Below are positions 11,483 to 22,005 of a DNA stretch of 64,000 bases, in pieces (within the stretch, counting starts at the first letter, position 1; each line of letters opens with the position of its first letter). This DNA is from Lithospermum erythrorhizon. Lineage: Eukaryota; Streptophyta; Magnoliopsida; Boraginales; Boraginaceae. Under the pieces are notes generated by a model, which was not told the origin of the DNA, did no database searches, and was given only the letters and a program-made list of their open reading frames with translations. Made by a program: the position numbers and the translations under genes. Location: positions 496,001-560,000 of the forward strand of contig JADFUC010001741.1 in NCBI GenBank assembly GCA_019722365.1. Direction: 5' to 3'.

Positions 11483-11911
11483 AATCAAACAATTTTGATA
11501 CGAGTACTTTTTAGGGAGTAAAATTGAATTATTCTAGTTCTTGTCAATGGAGTCCGTGATTAGATTTAATATTCTGATCTTTGAGTAGTTGGTGAAATTG
11601 GTCATTCGGAATTGTTTGTTGTGTTAGACTACAGTCATATAGAGTAATTGTTTAAAACGATTAAACAATTGTTTTTTGTGTTGTGTTAGATTACAAATTT
11701 TTTGTTCAAAATTGTTCAATTCCGAATGAAATGGAGTAAGTCGGTGGAGTAGCTGCTAGAGCATATTTTAGCACATTTCAGCAATTTTTTTAGTGTTATG
11801 GGTAGCTTCTTTCTAATGTTATACTCCATATTCTGCATCATGGTTTTGTTTTGGGGTCTATCGAAATTGATATATTTCAAATAATATTGTGCTATCAGAT
11901 TGAGAATCATT

Positions 11912-13807
11912 ATGACGAGGTTAGTTAAGAGACGCAGGGATTTGAATGATACAAAGAGAGTACAACTGTTGTTCTTTCTAGTCAAGGATTTTAATGGAAA
12001 AAAGTTAGTACATGGTTCAATAAAAAAATATGTAGACTTATTTTCTGTAAGTGGTAGAACAGTTAGTAGAATATAGGAATTAGGTTCTAAGTTGATAGAT
12101 AATGGGGATGTGATTGATGTGACAAAGAAGTCACATGTTGGCTTAAAAGATTGGAAATAGATATGGAAAAGTTCAAACAGATTCTCTTACATCGGCATAA
12201 GACCATCGCCTCCTTAGCTCATGCTTTACAAATTTCAAAATCAGTAGTTCATCGAAGGGGTCAAAGAAGGTATTATACGCCGTCATTCAAGTGCTATCAA
12301 ACCGCAATGACAGATCAAACAAGTGAAAGTAGGTTACAGTTTTGTTTTATCAATGATTCAAGAACAACTGAAAGTGGTAATTTCCCTTTAAGTGGTTGAT
12401 TGTACTTATCTATGCACTTTTATAATCTTGAATGTTCTATTTTCATGTAGGGAACAAGATGGCCAGGTCTAGGACTCTTGACACTGCACTCATTATGACA
12501 ACTTGGGAGTTGAAGTCACAATTTTGTCATCAAATTTGCTTGTTTAGGTAATTTTCTATTCACCAAGCTTCATATAATTCTGTTTGTTTCCCAGTTCTTG
12601 CTATAGATAAGCAGAACAATGGTGCGTTAATACATGGGATAAGTGTATGGTATAATATCAAGCTTTTGGTTTATTTAACTTTGTTTTGGTGCTCAACTAG
12701 TTTTCATATAAAAAAGTTTGTAAAACAAAGTTTGTAGTAGTTGACAGTTTAATGCTTTCTAAGAGCATATGCATATCAGCTTCTCACAGTGTTGTACTAT
12801 TGTCTCATCCCTTATACTGGCGCTCTTAATTTCTTCTGCTTCTCTAAATTGTTAACATGTTTGTTTCTTACAGTAGTACTCCAATCAACACATCAAATTA
12901 GTGATATTGTTTCAATCTCTTTTAGAGTAATCTCTCACTTCACTAATTCATCATTTAATATTGCAGATATCAATGGCACCAATTTAAATTCTTGGAAATG
13001 GCCGACTATGTTATCATAGAAGAAAAGTGGTTCTACATGTCAAAGGAGACTGAAAAATATTATTTGACGGCTGATGAAACATACCCGTATCGAAGTTGTA
13101 AGAGCAAGAAATTTATAATGAAAGTGATGTTTCTTACTACGGTGGCTCGGCCGCGGTTTAATGAATTAGGGGATGTTATGTTTGACGGTAAGATAGGGAT
13201 ATTTCCTCTCACATTTTAAGAGCCAACAAAGAGAAAGAGTAAGAACCGGGTAGCGGAAACATTAGAGACAAAGCCAATTGTTGTTGTAACTCAAAATGTT
13301 TCGAGGACATGGTTGATTGAGAAGGTGCTACCCGCAATAAGATATAAATGGCCCATGGACAGTCGACGCTCCACTATTTTTATTCAACAAGACAACGCTC
13401 GTCCTCACATTAAGCCGTGCGATGAGGAGTTCCTTGAAGCGGCAAGGATTGACGGTTTTGATATTCAGCTCACATGCCAACCGCCAAACAACCCGGAGTT
13501 GAATGTTTTGGATTTAGGATACTTTCATGCGATACAAGCATTGCAATATCAAGAAGCACCGAGGACAATTGATGAACTAGTTGCTGCTGTGGAAAATTCA
13601 TATAATGATTTATCAGCGAAGGCGCTAAATCGTGTGTTCCTTACTTTGCAAGAATGCATGATTGAGGTTATGAAATCGGGAGGAGGTAACAACTTCAAAA
13701 TTCCTCATATGAGAAAAGAAAAATTGGAAAGAGAAGGTCTGCTTCCATTGAGTTTAAAATGTAACTACGAGATTATACAAGCAGCGATTAACTATCTTAA
13801 AAGTTAA
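11912..13807 (+). pseudogene. Decayed plant mariner-like (Tc1/mariner) transposase, DD39D type
   Basis: This would encode the cut-and-paste transposase of a plant mariner-like element, the family that mobilises Stowaway MITEs. An ATG at 11912 opens DLNDTKRVQLL..NGKKL and an HTH-like segment. It stops at TAG 12074-12076, and frameshifts near 12143, 12257 and 12310 break the second helix region (IASLAHALQISKSVVHRR). A spacer at about 12400-12965, ending in TTGCAG, may be an intron. From 12966 to 13807 one frame holds most of the catalytic domain, with one in-frame stop at 13217-13219. It has IFIQQDNARPH and LNVLDLGYF, with exactly 39 residues between the two aspartates. The first catalytic position, usually in HIDEKWF, reads IIEEKWF, a D-to-E change. 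Terminal inverted repeats were not found. The gene is inactive. Confidence 0.88.
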
Positions 13808-14300
13808 GAGGTATGAAATCTGAAAGATTTTGAGTTCTGTTTTTTGAATCCTAATTGAACTGTGTATTGTGAACCCTGGATTGCATTAGCATGCATCTAT
13901 CCGGCGACATTTCTGGATAAATTTCACATTAAATATTGACCAATCAAGGCGGAAAGGCCAAGATCAACGTATGAATTTAATCTATACATTTGAACATTAA
14001 ATACACCAAAAAATACTATACAAATGGAGTATAAACCAAACACAAAACTTAACTAAACCATTGGAAACTCTGTTATCAGATTGTGAATTTATTCTCGAGA
14101 AGCTTCAAATCCTTCGTAGTATTCCATACTTGGAAAACTATCCTGCAAATTCACAATTTCATATAATTGCACTTTGTATCACCTCTCTGAAGCAAATCAA
14201 CAAACACCTCTTAGCCTCTTTGAAGCAAATCAACAAACATCTTCCAGACTCTTTGATTCTCAATGACTCAGTAGACAAAAAGAAGAGATCCTCAATTTTC
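13808..14300. other. Intergenic, downstream of the mariner relic
   Basis: The open frame at 14061-14336 (plus) contains a short internal duplication, SLKQINKHL twice, from TGAAGCAAATCAACAAACA at about 14189 and 14221. It is not recognised as a gene and merges into the tandem repeat that follows. It could be the 3' end of the mariner element. Confidence 0.3.
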
Positions 14301-14590
14301 AAGAAAATTACTATGTACAATAAATCAATAAACTAATTCAGTAAAAGGATGTAAAGATGACATGGATTTAAATATGCTCCATTTTCAAAAAATCACTTTG
14401 TGCAACAAATCAACAAACAAATTGAGTAAAAGAATATAAAAATGGCATAGATTAAATATGCTCTATTTTTGAAAAATTACTCCGTACAATAAATCAAATT
14501 GGAGTGAAAATGTAGATGACATAAAATATGCTCCAATTGATTAAGGTGAATGTTTGTAATATTGTAAAATTACTATACAATAAATCATGC
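14300..14590. repeat. Degenerate tandem repeat, about 86 bp period, four units
   Basis: The word TACAATAAATCAA or a close variant (GTGCAACAAATCAA) recurs near 14314, 14398, 14485 and 14574. It is accompanied by AAATATGCTCCATTTT and by GTAAAAGAATATAAAAATGG-like stretches. Spacings of about 84-89 bp show a decayed tandem array. Confidence 0.7.
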
Positions 14591-15113
14591 TTTTAAATTT
14601 TGGATTAAGATGACATAAAGTAGAGGAGGACGAGAGGTGGTCATGGATTAAGCGGTAATTCGGACTAAAACAAGTGACGAGATTATGCGGGGTAATGGTG
14701 GTGTTTAGTGTTTAAGTTTGGTCAAATGTGACAAATTTAGGGATGCGTAACGCTACTAAAACGCGACACCTGTAAGAACGGCTTAATAAGAATTGCAGTT
14801 CATCGATCTGTATTAGTTGGGTGAATTGGTATGTTTTGAATTGAGTTGAAAAATGCTATGATCAAACTAAAAGTTCACTTAATTACATATGATTTGCTAA
14901 AAGAAATAAGATGAAAGTTTAGTTAATGAACGTGAATGATTTTTTCCATATTAACTATGTGAAACTATTTATTATTACTCATTCAATTCATTTTACTTGA
15001 TTTTTTATATGTCATCAAGTCCGAACTTTAACGATAAATATTTTGTACTTCTTAATTTAATACATATAATTTGTTTTAACAGTGGATTTGTTTAAAACTC
15101 TTATATATAGAGA

Positions 15114-15159
<46 letters not shown>

Positions 15160-15579
15160 TTTTTATAGAAGTTTTCAATACAAAATTGATATTATATATA
15201 GTACAAAAAACTCTCTCATAAATCGAAAATATCAATTAAACATAATTATTAAAAGAAAAGAACTCAAACAAGATAAATTAACATCATATTCATAATTCAC
15301 CACTCACTCCAATACAATCATACAATTAATCATCATGATCAAACTCATTACCTAATCTGTCGTCATAGTTGTGTACCTAGTTTCAATTATCCAATTTTTG
15401 TTTTCATTTTTTTCGTATCAAATTTTTAGTTATATTCTCGAAAATTACATCAAATAATATTATGAAAAGAATTTAGACAAATCCAATTAAATTATATTTA
15501 TGTTTATTAAAAATACTCTTTCTCGTATCAAATAAGTAGTTCAGAGACACCTAAAATTTATTAAATATACTAAAATGAT
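14591..15579. other. Intergenic with a (TA)n tract at about 15113-15153
   Basis: The stretch is AT-rich without coding motifs. A TA dinucleotide tract of about 40 bp sits near 15113-15153. The phrase ATACTCTTTCTCGTATCAAATAAG near 15510 resembles a Stowaway terminus, but no partner end was found. Confidence 0.35.
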
Positions 15580-17250
15580 TAAGACTTCAACCAAATTAAT
15601 AAAATCATGTCACCAAAGAACGCCACGTGGTTGTGCTCGATCGAACCCTAAACTTAATGTAAACCCTCTTAATAAGGGTTTTAAATACTGAATTAACGTT
15701 CATTAAATTTAAAGTGCCTGGCGCTAAAATCCCCAATTTTATTCAATTAAAATCGGTCATATGGCCTAAAATTAAAGTTTTAGTTACCAAAAATAAAGAT
15801 TCTCAAGCTTAAGGGTTCAAATGAAAACTCTAAGGTCCGGGGTCAAGTTGTTTAAAATACGTTTCACCTGTAAAAACCTAAACCTTCTTTTTTTGCTTCC
15901 TTCAAAATAGGTGCCTATTTCATTACTTGAGGCAAAAGAAAATCTCAAAATCAATGATTCGCTCTCTCAAAACTAAACTAAGCAAGACGCGATCCACCGA
16001 ATTAAATCAACCAATCGTAAGTCGAAAGATTCAAAGCCCTAGTTCTATATAAACCCCCTTATATTTTGAAAATTTCATCCAAACATTCAGAAAATCTCGT
16101 GAATACACAAAAAACATTTATAAAAATAAGTTATAGTTCCATCTCCTAATTCTAACTCAAATCTTTTAAACCACAAAGAAATGCCACTGGCTCTGAACAC
16201 CTCCGCAGAAATTTCAACAGAGTGTTCGAATCAAGAATTATTGCAATAAACGCAATAATGAGTACCTCCTTTCAAGCTCAAGAACTAACGGTATTAACTG
16301 ACGTATTTTCAAGAAAAGCCTCTCGAATATTCAAGATGTTTAAATAACTCTGTTATTCAAAATTCAGATGAACACCCGAAAAATTTCAAAGGGATTCATC
16401 AGCCAGATATGAAATACAATCGAACGCTCAAATTCCTATAGTCGGATCCTTCTGCAAGTAGAAACACGCTACTGCGCCTGCCCTATTGATCAAGATCATC
16501 TACGTCGAACGATCCACCTCTCATACCTGATCATTACTATAAGAACAGTTTGGCCAAGCCAATAATACGAGCTAAGTAACACAACTTCAAATCTTAAATC
16601 AAGTTCCACCTCATCATTATGGCAACAAGTCGCCGGCGCCTATCAGAAGATAATCTGTGGGTTTACACGGCAAATCAAATATCAAGCTAAATTCATTAAG
16701 TCCCATCAAAGACAAGAAGCCTCTCAAGCAAGCCCTACCAAAGCAGAGAGTTTACATAAATACCATTCCCACCGGTCATATCCCCCAAATCCCACCATAA
16801 AAAGGTGAAGTCCCACCTCGATCATATCCCCCAAGTCTCACCTCATATACTGCGACGCTACATCAAGTCCACGGTCCAGATAAATTCTGAGATCAAGCTC
16901 AAGCACTCTGACTGCTCCATACAACCAACACGGAATACGTCAAGTGCTCCTCTATCCTGACCATATCAAGTACGTATCATTCTCAAGTCCATCAAGCACC
17001 GCACACATATAAAGACTCAACCAAACCAAATCAAGTCAAGCCTAAATTTTAAATCGTTCTATCAAGATCAGACGTTCAAGTTATGCTGACATCTCACAAA
17101 TCTTAAGCTAAAATTAGAGACTCATAATGGGATAATCGATCTTCTTCGATTATATAAAACTCAGATATCGGTAAATTTTCCCTACAACGAGCTTTATTCT
17201 CAGAACCCCCTTTATAAATAATAAAAATTCTTCTTTGCATTATTTAGTCT
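15580..17250 (+). repeat. LTR-like dispersed repeat, copy B
   Basis: The copy begins with a CCACGTGG-containing stretch and GATCGAACCCTAAAC. It has TTCTATATAAACCCCC near 16045, a plausible TATA box, then TTGATCAAGATCATCTACG near 16488. It ends with AAATTTTCCCTACAACGAGC and AATAATAAAAATTCTTCTTT (about 17172-17236), the same ending as copy A. Copy C at about 50.7 kb shares the CACGTGGAGATTAGGG..GATCGAACTCC left part and a TATAAATACC box. No polyprotein genes lie next to it, so it looks like a solo LTR or a non-autonomous remnant. Confidence 0.5.
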
Positions 17251-18016
17251 CGAATTAAAAAAAAAGATTGTTTCAAGATATTTCGTCGTTTTGAAAAAAA
17301 ATAATATCTTTCATTATATTTATATTTTTATTGCTATAAAATTTAATTTCTCATTAAATGATTACTTCTAATTAATGAAAAAGTAAATTTGGATTAATTG
17401 TTGTTCTGGCTTTTACACCCTAATGAAGAAAAAATAAAATTTGACCCATAATAATCCCTTAATTAATGTATATGTCAATGATTAAACAGGTCTGTTGGTG
17501 CTTTAAAAATATCGATCATGACCTCTAATGATTTCTCATATGAATATATATTAAAGAATTGTTCTAGAAACTTAAAATAAATAAAAATATATATTAAAGA
17601 AAATGTATTTGTTTTAGGAAATAAGTAATAAAGGAAAGAATAATATTATTAGGGATATAAGAGGGTAACACTATATTCACCATGGAATATTAATTCGTTG
17701 AGGAAAATTTACGTTTTTGTCATTTTCAAATAACCAAACAACCTGTTCGTTACTAACCTTATAAGCAAGTAATCTACTTGTTCATAAGCTAACAAATAAA
17801 TAATCCACTTGGTTATAAGCTTATAAAGGAGCAACTCACTTGCTGTAGGGTTATTATAATAATTTCCACCTCCCTTATTTTAATGTTTTGTGGTGAATAT
17901 AACAACTCAAGATATAGGAGGATGGATTATTAATATAAAAAATAAGAGTACTCATAAAGAGGAATTAAATGAAAGTAAGTAATGCTCCAAGTGATATGAT
18001 TGAAAATAGACAGCGT
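17251..18016. other. Intergenic upstream of ADF, MITE-like fragments
   Basis: The first part (about 17260-17400) is AT-rich and resembles the decayed TTGTCGTT-type MITEs seen elsewhere in the window. The part at 17730-17850 holds repeated CTTATAAGC / CTTGTTCATAAGC words. No gene was found. Confidence 0.35.
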
Positions 18017-18024
18017 ATATATCT
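18017..18024 (+). promoter_or_regulatory. Possible TATA box of the ADF gene
   Basis: GCGTATATATCTTGG lies about 80 bp upstream of the ADF start codon. It is followed by a CT-rich leader (GCTTCTCTCTCTTTGTCCC), as is usual for plant 5' untranslated regions. The call is positional inference. Confidence 0.45.
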
Positions 18025-18099
18025 TGGAGTTTATCGTACGAAGTGTCTTGTGGGTTACAATTCGATTCAGCTTCTCTCTCTTTGTCCCAAAAGCTAACC

Positions 18100-20241
18100 A
18101 TGTCTTTGAAAACGGTATGCTTAAGACTTTCTTACACATCTTCAACATATATATCATTGTATCTATTCCAATTATTTCATCAAATTTCCATAATTATAAT
18201 ATTGTCTAATAAGTACTAATTCCATGTCAAAAATATTGTCACATATTTTATTTCGTACACTGCAGGAGCTTCTTTTTTGCTATTAGTAGGAGTTCTAGCT
18301 ATGGGCTTATTTGGATCTAACGAGCCAATATTAAATAAGTTTTCTTTTCACCTGTCAAAATTAACAAATTTCGAGACTTGACTGACACATGTAGCTTTGA
18401 TTCGAAGTAAAATTATGATGTTAATATTAAAATAATTGAAATATTTGAGATCAAAAGTAAGTGTGCCATTTTGTTGAGATGTAGGGAGTAATTAGTCTTT
18501 GGTTTGTTAATTAATTTAGAATTTAGATCAAAGCAGATGTAGTTGGGAAATATACTGAATAAAAGGAAAAGAAAGGCGATCAATGTTATATATGAAGTAA
18601 TTATTAGTTTCTGGAATTTTAGATAATAGATCAAGATCATGCTTGTCCAAGTTGAATTTTAGAACTTTTTAAAAATTGACCAGCTTTTAGTTCTAGAGGA
18701 TTACATATAATACACTCCCTCCATCTCTAAAAGATTGTCCAATTTTGAATTGAGGTTGTTGCGTTTTTTATTTTTCATGATTTTTACTCCCTCGATCCCT
18801 AAAAGATTGTCCAAAAGTCGGGGGTTTTAGAACATTGGTGATCTGAACATGAGGGTTTTAAATGGAGTGATTGAAGTAGTTTGTTCTGAAACGTGAGTGA
18901 TGTTTAAAGCCATTAACTCTATATAATATTATGTGACAAATATATCAGTGTACTATTTGCACGATACTTTACTATCAACATGATAAGTTTGATTCGAATC
19001 AATGTTATCTGTTAATCTAGCCATAATGTTTGTTAATTTTGACCATTGAAAAATAAACTGTTAAGATTTACTAACAGTTTGGAAGATATCTCGAGAAAAG
19101 GTTTAGGGTACCCTTATTTTTGCTTAGGAGCCAATACCCCAAATCAGATTGTTACTTTGAAGAGCTGCCATTGAAAATGTCCACAAGTTTTTCTGTCTTG
19201 ATTGGTGTACAAAGTGTTTGCAGTATGCTGTCACTTTGATGGTTGCTATTTGATATTTTCATGATTAATAAATGTATTATTACAATATTGTCTCTGTTGT
19301 TTCTCAGTATAATTATTTTTGTATTACTGCTGTATTTTTTATTAAATGCTGTATTTTGGTTCCAGACGATTGCATCATATGCAATGGGTGTTGCTGAACA
19401 GAGTAAGACGACATATATGGAGCTGCAAAGGAAAAGGGTTCATCGCTATGTGATATTTAAGATTGACGAGAACAAAAAAGAGGTGGTGGTAGAAAGGACT
19501 GGTGGTATATCTGAGAGCTATGACGATTTCACTGCATCCTTGCCTGATAATGATTGCCGATATGCTGTGTTTGACTATGATTTTGTGACTTCTGAGAACT
19601 GCCAAAAGAGCAAGATCTTTTTCATTGCATGGTCAGTTATCTTCTTCTCAGACTCGTCTGTTTATATGATTCTGTTGCTGAAATTTTCTTACCTGTTCTC
19701 CTGTAGCCTAACCCTTGCTGGAAACTTGAAATTTAATTCATCTTCGCAAAATACATTTCCTTTATCGCACAAATGTCGTGGAATAGTACCTTTTAAAAAA
19801 ATATGCTCTAGGATGTGGAGTCAGAATAGTATTTGTACGCCAGTTTACATCAAACAAATCAGTGAAATCAGTTACGGAGTATAATGATTAAGGGGCAAAA
19901 TCTGTCACTTCTATAAAATTGAAGAAATTTATAATTTCTTACGCAAATGTTTTTGAGTTTAATAGATTTCACCAACATATGTTTTACGATGTGGAGTCAG
20001 CATAGGTTATTTATGTACACCAGTTTACATCTAACAAAGCAATTAAAGAGCATAATAATTCACGATGGTGATATTTGCTTTCACTTTCAGGTCTCCTTCA
20101 GTTTCAAGGATCCGCTCCAAGATGATTTATGCGATGTCGAAAGAAAGATTTAGAAGGGAGTTGAGAGGAGTCCATTTCGACATTCAGGCTACTGATCCAA
20201 CAGAGTTGGAACTTGATGTGCTAACAGAGCGTACATATTAA
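18100..20241 (+). CDS. ADF6-like: Actin-depolymerizing factor (ADF/cofilin), three exons
   Basis: ADF binds and severs actin filaments in the cytoplasm and nucleus. Exon 1 is 18100-18114 (MSLKT), donor G|GTATGC. Exon 2 is 19366-19631, after TTCCAG, reading [20 protein letters not shown] and on to KSKIFFIAW, donor TG|GTCAGT. Exon 3 is 20091-20241, after TTTCAG, reading [20 protein letters not shown] and ending DVLTERTY. The joined length is 432 bp, 143 aa plus stop, and the phases agree. Key family features are present: [32 protein letters not shown] and the long actin-binding helix [18 protein letters not shown]. The short first exon and the [16 protein letters not shown] segment match the ADF6 type best. 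Intron 1 (about 1.25 kb) holds Stowaway-like fragments. No break is seen, so the gene is probably functional. Confidence 0.93.
18700..18810. repeat. Two Stowaway-type terminal motifs in ADF intron 1
   Basis: CACTCCCTCCATCTCTAAAA (about 18712) and TACTCCCTCGATCCCTAAAA (about 18786) are two direct copies of a Stowaway-type end 75 bp apart, both followed by GATTGTCCAA. A third possible end, GTAGGGAGTAATTA, lies near 18481 in opposite orientation. They suggest nested or truncated MITE insertions inside the intron. Confidence 0.55.
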
Positions 20242-21443
20242 CTACAACTTGTAGTTCACTGGACAATTGCTTCATTTATCCTACAGATTGTCTTTTTTTC
20301 GAAGGCATTGCCCAACAGCACATCATTACTGAGTACTACTTAATCACTCTCCCTGACCCAAAATCTATGTACTGGTCAGTAGTAAATAATTTTCAATTTC
20401 ACATCCAGGAAGGCTGATTAGCATTAGGAGCTGTGCATATGGTATATGCTTATTGGTTCCTCATACAGATGATGCCTTCTGGATTAGAATCGACATGATG
20501 CTACAATGTTGCAAGAGCTATATACGAATAACTTTTGTATCTTATATCTAATGTAGCAGTCACTACGATTGTTCAGCTTTACATACGAGTTTTGTTTTTA
20601 TGTTTAACTTGTTATAGCTTGAATCTGGTGCGTTTTCGTCTCAATGCATCGAGGGAGAGCATTGAGTGACCAGTGACAGTGAGTGTAACTGTTAATAGAG
20701 AATTTGAGTTGTGAAGAAAAGTGAAGTGCATAACACCCACTCCAGCATGAACATAACTTAAGGTGAAAAAAGAAATTTCTCACAAGATAATACAGTAGAA
20801 CATATGGCACATATAAAGTGAATGACCATATTCTAATTGACTGTCACTGTCATGTCTCATTCTTAAACATGAACTTAGTTGAGCTGTAGATAAAGTTTCT
20901 GTAATCTATTTGCCTGTCTGCAGGATTATAGACAATGAGCTTCGGTTGATCCTATGCGAGTTACATAAATGGTTTTTTTTACAGAACAAGGTTGTTAAAC
21001 TTTTGCTTCGATGTTTGGTTTATAAAATCCAACTCATTGGGATAAGACTTGGTTTGATTTGACTAGTTTTATAAAATAATATCATATTGAAACCGCTCTC
21101 CAATAGCAAAGACTATGAAAAATGTCTACGTTTGTCTTTGGGAGAAGCCAAAAATTTCATCAGAATTCAGTAAGTAAACTTTCATCTTGTGATTAGGAGG
21201 AAGCAATGCCTGTTTTACTATTTCCATGTAGAATTTCGTTTTCCTTTTTAACTGGTTTGTTAATTGTATATGAATCAAAATAGTATCAGACACATTTTTT
21301 TTTTAATTTACACACACAGACACACTTAACATGAACTATAGTTATCAAAGTGACTTCAAATAATTCAGTCCTATTTTGAGATTTCTGTTTCATCTTTCAT
21401 GGTGTTTATTTTAGTTTTATAATTTGTCGATTGAAAAGGTGCA
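20242..21443. other. Downstream of ADF, no gene recognised
   Basis: The first few hundred bases should hold the ADF 3' untranslated region. Later sequence has intron-like T-rich stretches ending in AG, for example CTGCAGGATTATAGACAATG near 20921. No coding segment could be identified with confidence. Confidence 0.35.
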
Positions 21444-21519
21444 GCAAATCATTGAATGTGTTCTTATGCATTATAGTAACTGCAAATCATTGGATGTGTT
21501 CTCATTCATTATACTAATT
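21444..21519. repeat. 38-bp direct tandem duplication
   Basis: GCAAATCATTGAATGTGTTC at 21444 recurs as GCAAATCATTGGATGTGTTC at 21482, with the following 18 bases also similar. It generates the open frame that spans this position, which is therefore not called as a gene. Confidence 0.85.
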
Positions 21520-21590
21520 CAAATTGTGTCATTGGTGGAACTCAGAAAGCAACTCAGACTAGTATCAATTCAAGATAATAGAGGTTTCTC

Positions 21591-21752
21591 CTCCTCGATC
21601 CGCCTAAGGAGAGGCCACAGGTGGAACAAGATGCACCCATAATTAGGTTGGAGTTCCTTGTACAGAATTTCCAACGATGTTCATTCTTTGGGCAGGACGA
21701 TAATAATCAACATGGAGCACATCTGAGTGGAAACAGAAAATGCAAAAGGTGA
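21591..21752 (+). CDS. Possible terminal exon or exon relic, unidentified
   Basis: The plus-strand frame ending at the TGA near 21752 reads LLLDPPKERPQVEQDAPIIR, continues LEFLVQNFQRCSFFGQDDNN and ends in GNRKCKR. The composition is protein-like and unlike the surrounding AT-driven frames. It lies between the ADF gene and the convergent PHT1 gene. A possible acceptor (ATAGAGG or TTCAAG) precedes it. I do not recognise the protein. It could be the last exon of an unannotated gene whose other exons lie in 20.3-21.5 kb, or a relic. Confidence 0.3.
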   Translation, partial: LLDPPKERPQVEQDAPIIRLEFLVQNFQRCSFFGQDDNNQHGAHLSGNRKCKR

Positions 21753-22005
21753 TGCTTGATCAGGTTCCTTCAAGTGTACTTGTGATGTTTGATGTGCAAT
21801 GAGTTGAATTAAATAAGTCTCAGTATATTTAAGATGACTTCCATGGTGTGAAAGAAACTATACTTTAATAAAAAGTTATTACAGTACATGTAATTCTCCA
21901 ACTGCTTCATTTGACTCCTTTAATGTTACATGAAAATAAAACTTTAAATTCAGAATTATAGTAAAATGAAATGACCTTATTTTATCTCAAGATACAATAT
22001 TTGTA

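Noticed and set aside
14061..14336. 91-aa plus-strand frame after the mariner relic
   Set aside because: It contains an internal DNA duplication and runs into a degenerate tandem repeat, so the open frame is better explained by the repeat.
21424..21642. 72-aa plus-strand frame
   Set aside because: It spans a 38-bp tandem duplication and changes composition along its length. Only the other-frame segment 21591-21752 looks protein-like.
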